In this document: one piece after another, positions 1 to 7,220 of the stretch
Layout: every line of letters starts with the position of its first letter
Numbering within the stretch: the stretch's first letter is position 1
Source: a virus
Direction: 5' to 3' (one strand)
Virus record (IMG/VR): IMGVR_UViG_3300017713_000062
Location: 1-27,926 of that record
Length of the DNA: 27,926 nucleotides
Notes under the pieces: generated by a model
The model's database searches: none
What the model was told of the DNA's origin: nothing
The model's input: the letters and a program-made list of their open reading frames with translations, nothing else
Position numbers and translations under genes: made by a program

Positions 1-73
1 ACAACAAAACTAAGTGCAAAATATTGGAGTCATAAAGTTAAATGGTAAAGAGGGTAATAGAGAGGATAAATAA

Positions 74-541
74 GTGGACCCCATTAGTACAGGATTGGCA
101 GGTATTGCATTAGTACAAAAGTCTGTTGACTTTATTAAATCTAATATACAAACTGCAAATGATATTAAAGATATTGCTGGGGCTATTGACGGATTGTTTC
201 AAGGTGAGAAACAAATTCAAAAAGATAGGTTTGGTGATAAATCTATCATAGGTCAAACTAAAGATGTAGCAACAAGCGTTATTGATGCAAAGTTAGCTCA
301 AGAAAGTATGGATGAAATGAGACAGCTTGTTGATGCTAGATTTGGATTTGGAACATGGCAAGAGATTATTAATGAAAGAGCCAAACGTATCCAAGAAGAA
401 AAAGAAGCTGAAAAAGAAAGAGCTAGGATAGCAAGACAGAAACGTCAGGAAACAGTAGATAACTTTCAAACAGCTGGTATAGCTGCTGCTATTATAGGTG
501 TTGTTATATTAACAATATTAATATACTTTAAACTAGGATAA
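74..541 (+). CDS. Coiled-coil protein with C-terminal membrane anchor (unknown function)
   Basis: A 155-aa protein starting with GTG; an AGAGAGGA ribosome site lies a few bases upstream and no better in-frame ATG exists near the N-terminus. The middle (about residues 97-130) is strongly charged and helical, rich in Glu/Lys/Arg, and looks like a coiled coil. Residues 132-152 form one hydrophobic segment (AGIAAAIIGVVILTILIYF), with a short KLG tail. There is no signal peptide or enzyme motif. Similar small proteins occur beside head-tail genes of marine phages, as far as I recall, without a known role. It is followed after 2 nt by a 31-aa gene and then the gp4-like adaptor, so it is probably co-transcribed with late virion genes. 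A lysis-accessory or virion-membrane role is possible but not shown. Confidence 0.85.
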   Translation: MDPISTGLAGIALVQKSVDFIKSNIQTANDIKDIAGAIDGLFQGEKQIQKDRFGDKSIIGQTKDVATSVIDAKLAQESMDEMRQLVDARFGFGTWQEIINERAKRIQEEKEAEKERARIARQKRQETVDNFQTAGIAAAIIGVVILTILIYFKLG

Positions 542-543
542 TT

Positions 544-639
544 ATGGTTGTATCAAGAAGCTCTATATCACAACAAATAAAACGTCCTCCTTCTAAAAAG
601 AAAAAGAAGAGGAATAAAAAGAAAGCAAGGAGGCCATAA
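544..639 (+). CDS. 31-aa Lys/Arg-rich microprotein
   Basis: The ATG at 544 opens a 31-codon frame, and its stop (637-639) abuts the ATG of the next gene at 640. The C-terminal half is almost entirely basic (PPSKKKKKRNKKKARRP), with a short Ser/Gln-rich N-terminus. The ribosome site of the next gene (AAGGAGG, about 627-633) lies inside its last codons, which suggests coupled translation. The frame fills the gap between two genes exactly, which supports it as a real gene. The lysine run reflects an A-rich stretch, so chance cannot be excluded. If made, such a peptide would bind nucleic acid or other acidic surfaces. Its function is unknown and its own ribosome site is weak. Confidence 0.5.
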   Translation: MVVSRSSISQQIKRPPSKKKKKRNKKKARRP

Positions 640-1311
640 ATGGCAACATCAGGTACATATAGTTTTTCAATGGACATTGATGAAGTAATCCAAGAAGCTA
701 TGGAAATGATAGGAGGCGAAGCTACACTTGGCGAAGAACCTCGTTCTGCTCGTAGGTCTATTAATTTGCTTTTACAAGATTGGCAAAATCGTGGTATCCA
801 ACTATGGACAATTGGTACTACTGCTGTAACTGTAACAACAAGTACTACAAGCTATGACCTTGGCGTAGAAAATATTGATGTGCTTGAAGCTGTGGTAAAT
901 AGAAGTAATATTGATTTACAGCTTGAACGTATTAGTATGGAAGAGTATTTAAAAGTTCCTCGTAAAGGACAAACAGGCAGACCAACACAGTTTGCTGTTA
1001 GAAGGGAACGTGATAAATCTGTTGTGTTCTTATGGCCTGTCCCTGAAAACAGCACTGATGTTATTAAGTTTGAGACTGTAAAATATATACAAGATGTTAC
1101 ACGCTCTAATCAAAATGCAGATGTATCTCGTAGATTCTTACCTTGTCTTACTGCTGGTACAGCTTACTTTATGTCTATGAAACGTCCGGGTGTAGAAGCA
1201 GGACGTATTCAAATGATAAAACAAGAATATGAAGAAAGGCTAATGAGGGCGCAAGAAGAAGATAAAGAACGTGCAAGTATGTATATCACACCTCGTCTGA
1301 ACTATGTATAA
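640..1311 (+). CDS. P22 gp4-like head-to-tail adaptor / tail accessory protein
   Basis: A 223-aa protein with a strong ribosome site (AAGGAGG about 6 nt before the ATG). The N-terminal helical part has the pattern of the P22 gp4 family: DEVIQEAMEMIGG, then a helix ending LLLQDWQNRGIQLWTI, then beta-rich sequence with the TSYDLG turn. The phrase GRPTQFAVRRERDKSVVFLWPVPE is typical of these adaptors in marine phages. In P22, gp4 joins the portal ring to the tail hub gp10 after DNA packaging. A gp10-like protein is encoded at 9242-11398 in this window, which supports the call. It is longer than P22 gp4 (about 166 aa), mainly through a charged C-terminal helix. Its stop overlaps the next ATG (TAATG). 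Confidence 0.75.
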   Translation: MATSGTYSFSMDIDEVIQEAMEMIGGEATLGEEPRSARRSINLLLQDWQNRGIQLWTIGTTAVTVTTSTTSYDLGVENIDVLEAVVNRSNIDLQLERISMEEYLKVPRKGQTGRPTQFAVRRERDKSVVFLWPVPENSTDVIKFETVKYIQDVTRSNQNADVSRRFLPCLTAGTAYFMSMKRPGVEAGRIQMIKQEYEERLMRAQEEDKERASMYITPRLNYV

Positions 1312-1556
1312 TGGCAAGGAAAACATTAGGCATCTGTGATATTTGTGGTTTTCGCTATGAGCTACGTGAGCTAAAAAAGAATAGTTATGGAATGATGGTT
1401 TGTCCTGCAGATTATGAAGGCAAATATGATTTAAACAATCATCCTCAAAATAGAATAGCTTCTGTTAAAGATGATGAAAATATAAAGGATGCTAGACCAC
1501 AAAGACCTGCTTTAGTTTCAGCTGTTCCAGTATCTGCGTGGCTACCAAGTATTTAA
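1311..1556 (+). CDS. Small zinc-binding protein, copy 1
   Basis: An 81-aa protein. Cys9-x2-Cys12, Cys31 in VCP and His44 in NHPQN give a C-x2-C-x18-C-x12-H layout that looks like a treble-clef or ribbon zinc site. It begins MARKTLGICDICGFRYELRE, with no signal peptide or membrane segment. The start overlaps the stop of the gp4-like gene (TAATG), so translation is likely coupled. The following gene (1557) is a clear paralogue with the same Cys/His spacing. Placement next to a head-tail adaptor suggests a small virion or assembly protein. DNA binding is an alternative. The family function is not known to me. Metal binding is inferred from the residues only. Confidence 0.8.
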   Translation: MARKTLGICDICGFRYELRELKKNSYGMMVCPADYEGKYDLNNHPQNRIASVKDDENIKDARPQRPALVSAVPVSAWLPSI

Positions 1557-1856
1557 ATGGCTCGTGGTAAATATACAAAAGCAGAATGTGATATTTGTGG
1601 ATTTTCTTTTCCAAGAAGTAGATTACGCAAAAATAGTTTTGACTTGTGGGTTTGTCCTAATGATTGGGATGGAGCTTATGATAGAGTAATACATCCTCAA
1701 AACAAATCTCCTGACTTACGTGATAATAGTCAGTATGTAATGAATGCAAGACCAGAGCCTAATTTTGACCGCAATGTAAATTGGGAAGATGCAGACCAAA
1801 TTCATACAATTATTTATCAGTATGAGTTATTAGATAAGTATTGGAACGCAGTATAA
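1557..1856 (+). CDS. Small zinc-binding protein, copy 2
   Basis: A 99-aa protein whose ATG directly follows the stop of its paralogue. It keeps Cys11-x2-Cys14, Cys33 and His46, with the same intervals (18 and 12 residues) as copy 1. The surrounding words are also shared: ECDICGF, KNS, VCPNDWDG, HPQNK. The C-terminal tail (about 60-99), with NWEDADQIHTIIYQYELLDKY, differs from copy 1 and may carry the specialised contact. Its last codon abuts the next ATG at 1857. The tandem pair probably arose by duplication followed by divergence of the tails. Function is unknown. A virion or assembly role is suggested only by position. Confidence 0.8.
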   Translation: MARGKYTKAECDICGFSFPRSRLRKNSFDLWVCPNDWDGAYDRVIHPQNKSPDLRDNSQYVMNARPEPNFDRNVNWEDADQIHTIIYQYELLDKYWNAV

Positions 1857-3077
1857 ATGACAGATTTAACAGGTAAAAAAATTGCAAATACCTATAAGGA
1901 TTTGTTACAAATTAATTCTAGTGCTTCTAATAGTGGTATAGATGAAACACTTCGCCGTGTTCAAGACGGGGCTGGTACTAATTCTTCATTAAAACTTTCT
2001 CAAACTTCTGCTGCATTTACTGGAAATGTAAGTGTTGCTGGTAGTTTAAAAGTTACTGGTACATTTCAACCAACTAATTTACAAACTACAAATATTGTAG
2101 CTACTAGTATTACAACTGATTCTTTAACTGCTGGTACACTTGTATTTCAAGATGTAAGCGTAAGCAGTCTTAGAACTGGAAATTTATTTGCTACAACTGT
2201 TAGTGCTGGCACGATAAGTGCAACAACAGTAGATGCTACAAATATACTGGTTGGTGGTGAACCTGCTGCTACATCTTCTACAGTTGCTGCACTTTCTGCT
2301 ACATTAGAAACACGCATTGCAGGAGTATCTTCTACATTTGCTGCTACTTCGGCAGCACTTAATACACGCATCGATGCTGTATCTGTTCTCACTAAAACTA
2401 ACTTAGATGCTATATCATCCGTTAATACAATTGCATTAGCGGCTGCAAGTGCTGGTACATCAGCTACATTAGAAACACGTATAGCTGCGGTTAGCTCTAC
2501 TATGGCTACTAGTATTGCTACAGTTTCTGCAGCATTAGAATCAAGAATAGCTACAGTATCCTCTACATTTGCGTCTACATCAGCAACTTTAAATACAAGA
2601 ATAGATGCAGTATCAGTATTAACTAAAACTAACCTAGATGCTATTGCATCAGTAAATACTATAGCAGTAGCAGCTGCAAGTGCTGGCACATCTGCTACAC
2701 TAGAAACTAGAGTTGCTGCAGTATCTGCATTAGTACCTGCACTATCTGCTACTATGGCAACTAGTATTAATAATTCTAATACAGCTATTGCTGCAGTATC
2801 AGTATTGACAAAAACTAATTTAGATGCTATAGCGTCTGTTAATACTATTGCTCTTGCAGCAGCTAGTGCAACAACATCAGCTACGCTTGAAACTAGAATA
2901 GCTGCAGTATCTGCTTTAGTTCCGGCTTTGTCAGCTACGATGGCTACAAGTATTAATAATAGTAACACACAGATAGCTACAGTATCTGCTTTAGTTCCTT
3001 CACTATCAGCTACAATGGCTACATCTATATCTAATGCAAACGCTGCAGCTGTGGCATTTGCCATTGCATTAGGATAA
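1857..3077 (+). CDS. Repeat-rich fibre-like virion protein
   Basis: A 406-aa protein that is extremely rich in Ala, Ser and Thr. The N-terminus (MTDLTGKKIANTYKDLLQI, then ETLRRVQDGAGTNSSLKLS) resembles the start of many marine phage fibre proteins and is probably the virion-attachment part. Residues about 55-140 are beta-rich (NVSVAGSLKVTGTF). From residue 147 there are four repeat units, each starting SATLETR (147, 202, 279, 341). The units share AVSVLTKTNLDAIASVNTIA and ALVPALSATMATSINNSNT blocks. The heptad-like pattern suggests a long trimeric helical shaft. No receptor-binding or enzymatic tip is present, so it may be a shaft carrying another protein. A whisker or decoration protein is an alternative. 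Confidence 0.75.
   Translation: MTDLTGKKIANTYKDLLQINSSASNSGIDETLRRVQDGAGTNSSLKLSQTSAAFTGNVSVAGSLKVTGTFQPTNLQTTNIVATSITTDSLTAGTLVFQDVSVSSLRTGNLFATTVSAGTISATTVDATNILVGGEPAATSSTVAALSATLETRIAGVSSTFAATSAALNTRIDAVSVLTKTNLDAISSVNTIALAAASAGTSATLETRIAAVSSTMATSIATVSAALESRIATVSSTFASTSATLNTRIDAVSVLTKTNLDAIASVNTIAVAAASAGTSATLETRVAAVSALVPALSATMATSINNSNTAIAAVSVLTKTNLDAIASVNTIALAAASATTSATLETRIAAVSALVPALSATMATSINNSNTQIATVSALVPSLSATMATSISNANAAAVAFAIALG
2295..3074 (+). repeat. Four in-frame degenerate repeats inside the fibre-like gene
   Basis: Units start at residues 147, 202, 279 and 341 of the 406-aa protein and are about 55, 77, 62 and 66 residues long. Each starts SATLETR. The first three contain SVLTKTNLDAIxSVNTIA, and the last two share ALVPALSATMATSINNSNT. 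Codons differ between copies although the protein words are kept, so the duplication is not very recent or is under selection. Confidence 0.8.
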
Positions 3078-3097
3078 CTTTTGGAGTATAATAAGCT

Positions 3098-3427
3098 ATG
3101 GCTAATTCATTTAAAATAAAAACAGACACAGCTGTTGGAACAAGTCCAGCTACTATTTATACTTGTCCTAGTTCAACTGAAACAACTATTATTGGTTTGT
3201 CTATTGCAAACATTGTTGCTTCACAAATTACTGCTGATGTACAATTGGAAAATAATGATGGCGATAATATTTATTTAATTAAAGCTGCTCCTATTCCTGT
3301 AGGCAGTACATTAGTTGTCGTAGGTGGCGACCAGAAGGTTGTCATGGAAGCATCAGACGTATTGAAGGTAACAACAAACACAGCATCTTCTGGTGATGTT
3401 GCGTTGTCTATATTGGAGATTACCTAA
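3098..3427 (+). CDS. Small beta-rich virion protein (conserved in marine phages)
   Basis: A 109-aa protein preceded by TTGGAG about 11 nt before the ATG. It has alternating hydrophobic beta-strand sequence throughout (IYTCPSSTETTIIGLSIANI, then ADVQLENNDGDNIYLIK, then SDVLKVTTNTASSGDVALSI). This is typical of small jelly-roll or immunoglobulin-like structural proteins found beside tail-fibre genes in marine phages. There is no signal, membrane or enzyme motif. The stop overlaps the ATG of the first DDYEEG-type fibre gene (TAATG), so it is probably made together with that fibre. It may be an adaptor, decoration or fibre-base protein; the evidence does not decide. Confidence 0.75.
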   Translation: MANSFKIKTDTAVGTSPATIYTCPSSTETTIIGLSIANIVASQITADVQLENNDGDNIYLIKAAPIPVGSTLVVVGGDQKVVMEASDVLKVTTNTASSGDVALSILEIT

Positions 3428-4545
3428 TGGCGTATGTTGGCGATGGTCCAAAACCAGAATTAGAAATTGGAGACATCTCTACAAAAGATGTAACAGCCAC
3501 TGGTGATTTAACTGTCGATACTAACACACTATTTGTTGATGCATCTGAAAATAAAGTAGGCATTGGAACAACAACAGTAACAGATGGGGGTGTAACAATA
3601 ACACCAAGCGTTACTCGTGCAGGTGATTGGGATGCAAAAATTGCACTTCAGTCTACTGCTGGTAATGACTTTCCTGCTCTTTTATTTTCTGGTTCAAATA
3701 CCACACAATATGGTGGAATGGTAGGGACAACAGATACATCAGGTAATGTTGCCAATAACCGAACTGCTCAAATTACATTTCTTCAAAGTTCAGCTACAGC
3801 AGGAAATATTACTTTTAGTACCAACGGAGATGTAGGTACAACAAATGTTGCTGAAAGGATGCGTATTGACAGTGCGGGTCACGTTGGTCTTGGCACAACT
3901 TCGCCACAGGGTGATGGAATACATATAGTAGCACCTGATTCTGGTACAGCACTTGTTTTGTCTGGCACAACTGCAACAGCAGGTACAGAGGTGAAACTTT
4001 CTGCATTAAACGAGGCGACAACAGCTTGGCATAATTTAAATGTAGGTGGTAACAACATTATTTTCAGAGCCGCAGGTACTGAACGTGCTAGAATTACTAC
4101 AAGTGGACTTACATTTAACGGCGACACTGCGGCGGCTAATGCTCTTGATGATTATGAAGAGGGAAGTTGGACACCTGTTGTAGCGGCAGGGTGGACAAGT
4201 GTTACGTTTCCAAATTCATATCAAATCGGAAATTATCAAAAAGTTGGAAATGTTGTAGAGGCTTTCTTCTTTTTACAATTTAGCGGTACAAATGCAGGAG
4301 CGCATGTGCAAATTAATGGGTTGCCTTATGTAGCGGTAAATGAAACAGCAGGAGCTTTAAGAGGTGGTGCGCTAACGTATTTTACCATACCAGTAGATTC
4401 AACAGGAATGGTAATGCCTTATGTGTTTCAAAACGCTACTAACTTTAGGCTTTATGCAGGTAATGATGGCGGCGCGAGCACTTTATCAAATGGCAATGCA
4501 AGTAATGCCTTTTTGATTGGGTCAGTAAGATATAGGGTAAGTTAA
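3427..4545 (+). CDS. Tail fibre protein A (DDYEEG type)
   Basis: A 372-aa protein. It has an N-terminal segment with TGDLTVDTNTLFVDASENKVGIGTT, a repeated fibre word (HVGLGTTSP) around residue 155, and a junction motif LDDYEEGSWTP at 240-249. After the junction comes a beta-rich C-terminal domain (about 250-372) that is likely the receptor-binding tip. The VGIGTTSP and DDYEEGxWTP motifs are found in many tail fibres of aquatic phages. It is the first of three such paralogues here (also 4888 and 5997), with different tips after the shared junction. Its start overlaps the previous stop. It is followed by two small hairpins at 4549-4590. Confidence 0.8.
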   Translation: MAYVGDGPKPELEIGDISTKDVTATGDLTVDTNTLFVDASENKVGIGTTTVTDGGVTITPSVTRAGDWDAKIALQSTAGNDFPALLFSGSNTTQYGGMVGTTDTSGNVANNRTAQITFLQSSATAGNITFSTNGDVGTTNVAERMRIDSAGHVGLGTTSPQGDGIHIVAPDSGTALVLSGTTATAGTEVKLSALNEATTAWHNLNVGGNNIIFRAAGTERARITTSGLTFNGDTAAANALDDYEEGSWTPVVAAGWTSVTFPNSYQIGNYQKVGNVVEAFFFLQFSGTNAGAHVQINGLPYVAVNETAGALRGGALTYFTIPVDSTGMVMPYVFQNATNFRLYAGNDGGASTLSNGNASNAFLIGSVRYRVS

Positions 4546-4548
4546 TTA

Positions 4549-4590
4549 ACCCGTCTGGAAGTCGGGTCAGACAGGTGGCAATCCCGCCAC
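4549..4590 (+). other. Two adjacent short inverted repeats (RNA hairpins) after fibre A
   Basis: The 64-nt gap between fibre A and the next gene holds ACCCG (4549-4553) with CGGGT (4563-4567), and GTGGC (4575-4579) with GCCAC (4586-4590). An alternative pairing, GTCTG (4553-4557) with CAGAC (4568-4572), competes with the first hairpin. No T-run follows, so this is not a standard intrinsic terminator. A normal ribosome site (AGGAG, 4599-4603) comes next. It may slow or process the message, or mark the edge of an acquired fibre cassette. Confidence 0.5.
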
Positions 4591-4609
4591 GATAACATAG
4601 GAGACTAAA

Positions 4610-4888
4610 ATGGCTTTAACAAAAGAATTTGAATATGACTGCGAGGTTAGGGGCGAACATAAGAATGTCCAAGTTCGTAAGGCAACAATCGTGAAAGATG
4701 ATGGTGCAGAGATTAGCCGCACCTATCACAGACACGTTTTGCATTGTCGCACTAAGACAGGAGACACTTGGGGTGACACAGACATTTCAGGTGAAGACGC
4801 ATCAGTACAGGCGGTATGTAACGCCGTGTGGACGAGTGACGTAAAATCAGCCTATGAAACATTTGCGGATAATCAAGAGACACTTTAA
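4610..4888 (+). CDS. Small conserved phage protein between fibre genes
   Basis: A 92-aa protein with a good ribosome site (AGGAG, 7 nt before ATG). It begins MALTKEFEYDCEVRGEHKNV and contains a two-strand-like region (VQVRKATIVKDDGAEISRTYHRHVL) and an acidic helical C-terminus (VQAVCNAVWTSDVKSAYETF). There is no signal peptide, membrane segment or catalytic motif. I recognise the type as a small hypothetical protein common near marine phage tail-fibre genes; its role is unknown. A fibre chaperone or fibre-base role fits the position, because its stop overlaps the start of fibre B (TAATG). Its codons look more GC-rich than those of the early virion genes upstream. Confidence 0.75.
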   Translation: MALTKEFEYDCEVRGEHKNVQVRKATIVKDDGAEISRTYHRHVLHCRTKTGDTWGDTDISGEDASVQAVCNAVWTSDVKSAYETFADNQETL

Positions 4889-5982
4889 TGACTAGACCAA
4901 GAGACATAGCCGATAGCATTAACCGCATCAACAGCAGTGCGGCTGACACTACGGCTGTGACTATTGATAGTAGTGAACAGGTTGGCATTGGCACGACTTC
5001 ACCAGCAGAAATGCTTCATGTATTTAACGCTTCTGCAAATATAAATGCAATAATAGAATCAGGCGATGCAAATGCGTATTTAGCATTTAAGGATAATTCA
5101 ACAAGCTCAAACGCTCATGTATTCTTAGGTGCTAGTGGTGACAATATGACTTTCTTTTCAGGGGGTTCTACAGAACGTATGCGACTAATGAGCGATGGGA
5201 CACTTCTCATTGCTCAAACGGCTGATGATAGCGGAGTAGCTGGACATATATTTAATACTAATGGTTCTGTTTTTCATGTCCGTGATGGTGGGCTTCCCTT
5301 TGTTTTAAATAGGCTCACTGACAATGGTGCGCTTGCGGCTTTTAGAAAAGACGGCACAACTGTCGGCTCACTTGGAATTGACTCTGGTGGTTTTTATATT
5401 GATGGTGAAGCAAATCATACTGGATTAAGGTTTAAGGGTGGCGCAGTCACACCAAGATTAAATGCGGCGCAAGCTGACAATACTGTTGCTTTAGGAAATG
5501 CAACAGAAAGATTTAGCAACCTCTATCTTGGCGGCAGTGTATATCTTGGCGGCACAGGTTCGGCTAATGCCCTTGATGACTATGAGGAAGGAGATTGGAC
5601 ACCCGGTATAACTGGTATGACTTTTAGTTCTTCTGATGGAGTATATACTAAAATTGGTCGAAGAGTTCAATGCTCTGGTATACTTACAGATTGCACAAGT
5701 GGAACAGCATCAGCGGTAGGGGCTAAAATAAGCGGTCTACCCTTTACTGTTGCTGACCATTTAAGCGGCACTTCATTGGAAGATGGTGGTCTTTTTTATT
5801 ATTTTCAAAATTTAGGAGTTACAACAAGCACAATAACTGTTGCTCCTGATGACGGTACAACAGAAGCATTTTTATATCGTGTAGTTGGAGGTGGTAGTAC
5901 AACAGTCACCACACTGCTAAGAACTGCTGTAGATGCAAGTGATTTTACTTGTAGATTTTCTTTTACTTACAACTCAACTTAA
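4888..5982 (+). CDS. Tail fibre protein B (DDYEEG type)
   Basis: A 364-aa protein. It has an N-terminal attachment region (MTRPRDIADSINRINSSAAD), the fibre word QVGIGTTSPAEMLHV at about 31-45, and a middle block AGHIFNTNGSVFHVRDGG followed by FVLNRLTDNGALAAFRKDGT. The junction LDDYEEGDWTP lies at 229-239, and a beta-rich tip of about 125 residues follows. The middle block and junction are shared with fibre C, and the junction also with fibre A, while the tips differ. This is the layout expected of a host-recognition protein that evolves by cassette exchange. Translation is coupled to the small 4610 gene by a TAATG overlap. No enzyme motif was seen. Confidence 0.8.
   Translation: MTRPRDIADSINRINSSAADTTAVTIDSSEQVGIGTTSPAEMLHVFNASANINAIIESGDANAYLAFKDNSTSSNAHVFLGASGDNMTFFSGGSTERMRLMSDGTLLIAQTADDSGVAGHIFNTNGSVFHVRDGGLPFVLNRLTDNGALAAFRKDGTTVGSLGIDSGGFYIDGEANHTGLRFKGGAVTPRLNAAQADNTVALGNATERFSNLYLGGSVYLGGTGSANALDDYEEGDWTPGITGMTFSSSDGVYTKIGRRVQCSGILTDCTSGTASAVGAKISGLPFTVADHLSGTSLEDGGLFYYFQNLGVTTSTITVAPDDGTTEAFLYRVVGGGSTTVTTLLRTAVDASDFTCRFSFTYNST
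5239..5361 (+). repeat. Fibre module shared with 6358-6480 (copy in fibre B)
   Basis: This block encodes AGHIF through KDGTT. It matches 6358-6480 in fibre C along its full length without gaps, including exact shared runs such as ttgcggcttttagaaaaga and tttgttttaaataggct. The match is at DNA level, so duplication or recombination between the two fibre genes is likely. Confidence 0.75.
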
Positions 5983-5996
5983 CAGGAAAATAATTA

Positions 5997-7136
5997 ATGG
6001 CATACATTGGTAGAACAACAGATGGTTTTGGAGTTCGTAGTAGATTTATCTACACTGCTACGGGTGGACAAACTACATTTAATACTGATGACAGTGGCAA
6101 TGCATTATCATATTCAGATGGTGCTTATGTAGATGTTTACCTTAATGGTGTGCTTCTTGACCCTGCTGACTACACGGACACAAGTCTTACAAGTATTGTT
6201 TTAGGTTCTGGGGCAACGGCAAGTGATATACTAGAGGTTATTGTCTATGATGTATTCTCAGTATTTAGCGGCACGTTTACCAATGGAATTACAGCCAGCA
6301 CTGCAACTATTACTGACGATATGCTTATTGCTAAATCAACTGTTGATAGTAATTTGTCTGGACATATATTTTCTAACAACGGCTCTGCTATTCACACTCG
6401 TGATAGTGGGCTTGTTTTTGTTTTAAATAGGCTTACTGATGATGGTGCTGTTGCGGCTTTTAGAAAAGATGGCACAACAGATGGACAGATAAACGTAAAA
6501 TCTGGTGATATGGCTATCGGGACAGGCGACACAGGTGTGCGGTTCAATGATAACTTAAACGCAATACAGCCATTTAATACGTCTACTAATGCCGCTATCA
6601 ATAACACGGTAGACTTAGGGTCATCAGCCGCAACTTTTAATGAGGCGTATATTCAAGGTGGCGTATATATAGGTGGCACTGGTTCAGTTAACTTACTTGA
6701 TGATTATGAAGAAGGTACATGGACACCTACTTATGGATTTACAACGAGTGGAGCTACAATTACTTACGACAAAGCAACTGGTGAGTACGTTAAGATAGGC
6801 AGACAGGTTATCGCAAGGTTTCAAATAAGGACAGATGCGTTTAGTGGAGGTTCGGGTAATGCTGTGATAGGTAATTTTCCTTTTACTGCTTCGACAAATG
6901 CGTCAGGTATAGGAACAGCACAAAGAGCAGGTAGTTTGCTTGTTACCTTTTCTCAAAACTTTACCACTGAAGCTCCACAAACGGGCTACGTTAATGACGG
7001 AAATGACTATGCAATTTTAATAACCAACTCAAGCTCAGATGCAAGAGATGACCTTAACAATGGTTTAGGTCCAACTAACTTTACCAATAGCGGAAACTCA
7101 AACTTTTTAATGGGAACAGTTTTCTTTACTGTTTAA
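5997..7136 (+). CDS. Tail fibre protein C (DDYEEG type)
   Basis: A 379-aa protein. The N-terminal domain (about 1-95), MAYIGRTTDGFGVRSRF through YVDVYLNGVLLDPADYT, is a common attachment/beta domain of marine phage fibres and differs from fibre B. Residues about 120-160 carry SGHIFSNNGSAIHTRDSG and FVLNRLTDDGAVAAFRKDGT, nearly the same as in fibre B, including many silent codon positions. The junction LDDYEEGTWTP is at 234-244, followed by a tip of about 135 residues ending SNFLMGTVFFTV. The gene starts 14 nt after fibre B, with an AGGAAAAT ribosome site. A role in receptor binding is inferred from family features and neighbours. Confidence 0.8.
   Translation: MAYIGRTTDGFGVRSRFIYTATGGQTTFNTDDSGNALSYSDGAYVDVYLNGVLLDPADYTDTSLTSIVLGSGATASDILEVIVYDVFSVFSGTFTNGITASTATITDDMLIAKSTVDSNLSGHIFSNNGSAIHTRDSGLVFVLNRLTDDGAVAAFRKDGTTDGQINVKSGDMAIGTGDTGVRFNDNLNAIQPFNTSTNAAINNTVDLGSSAATFNEAYIQGGVYIGGTGSVNLLDDYEEGTWTPTYGFTTSGATITYDKATGEYVKIGRQVIARFQIRTDAFSGGSGNAVIGNFPFTASTNASGIGTAQRAGSLLVTFSQNFTTEAPQTGYVNDGNDYAILITNSSSDARDDLNNGLGPTNFTNSGNSNFLMGTVFFTV
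6358..6480 (+). repeat. Fibre module shared with 5239-5361 (copy in fibre C)
   Basis: This is the second copy of the block described for fibre B, in the same orientation and reading frame. The sequences on both sides diverge, most clearly in the N-terminal domain. This gives the pattern of a mobile internal cassette. Confidence 0.75.
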
Positions 7137-7179
7137 CAACATACTTGGTGAGTTCTCAATATCAGAAAAGGCAATAGCA

Positions 7180-7203
7180 TTGCAAAACAACTGACTATAT
7201 GAT
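7180..7203 (+). promoter_or_regulatory. Weak promoter-like sequence before the small membrane gene
   Basis: The 84-nt gap after fibre C contains TTGCAA (7180-7185) and TATGAT (7198-7203) with a 12-nt spacer, which is too short for a standard sigma70 promoter. TATGATAAAAT may serve as a -10 element with help from another factor. This is recorded because it is the only candidate in the gap; it is weakly supported. Confidence 0.15.
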
Positions 7204-7220
7204 AAAATAAAGGAACTATT

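Noticed and set aside
1-48. Open frame from the window edge ending TAA at 46-48, possible end of an upstream gene
   Set aside because: Only 15 residues are visible, and another frame is also open for 10 codons to a stop at 33-35, so the upstream gene's frame cannot be chosen.
42-113. 23-codon frame starting ATG at 42
   Set aside because: It overlaps the well-supported gene at 74, has a distant ribosome site and no recognisable sequence.
2147-3064. 305-codon open frame on the minus strand opposite the repeat-rich fibre gene
   Set aside because: It mirrors the Ala/Ser/Thr repeats of the plus-strand gene. Its low-complexity sequence follows from codon use there, and no ribosome site or neighbouring gene supports it.
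3064-3092. TATAAT at 3087-3092 with TTGCAT 17 nt upstream
   Set aside because: The -35 match is poor, and the predicted transcript would start at the ATG itself. More likely it is chance overlap with the ribosome-site region.
4549-4572. Possible pseudoknot from ACCCG/CGGGT and GTCTG/CAGAC
   Set aside because: The connecting loop across the first stem would have no bases, so both stems cannot form together; treated as competing hairpins.
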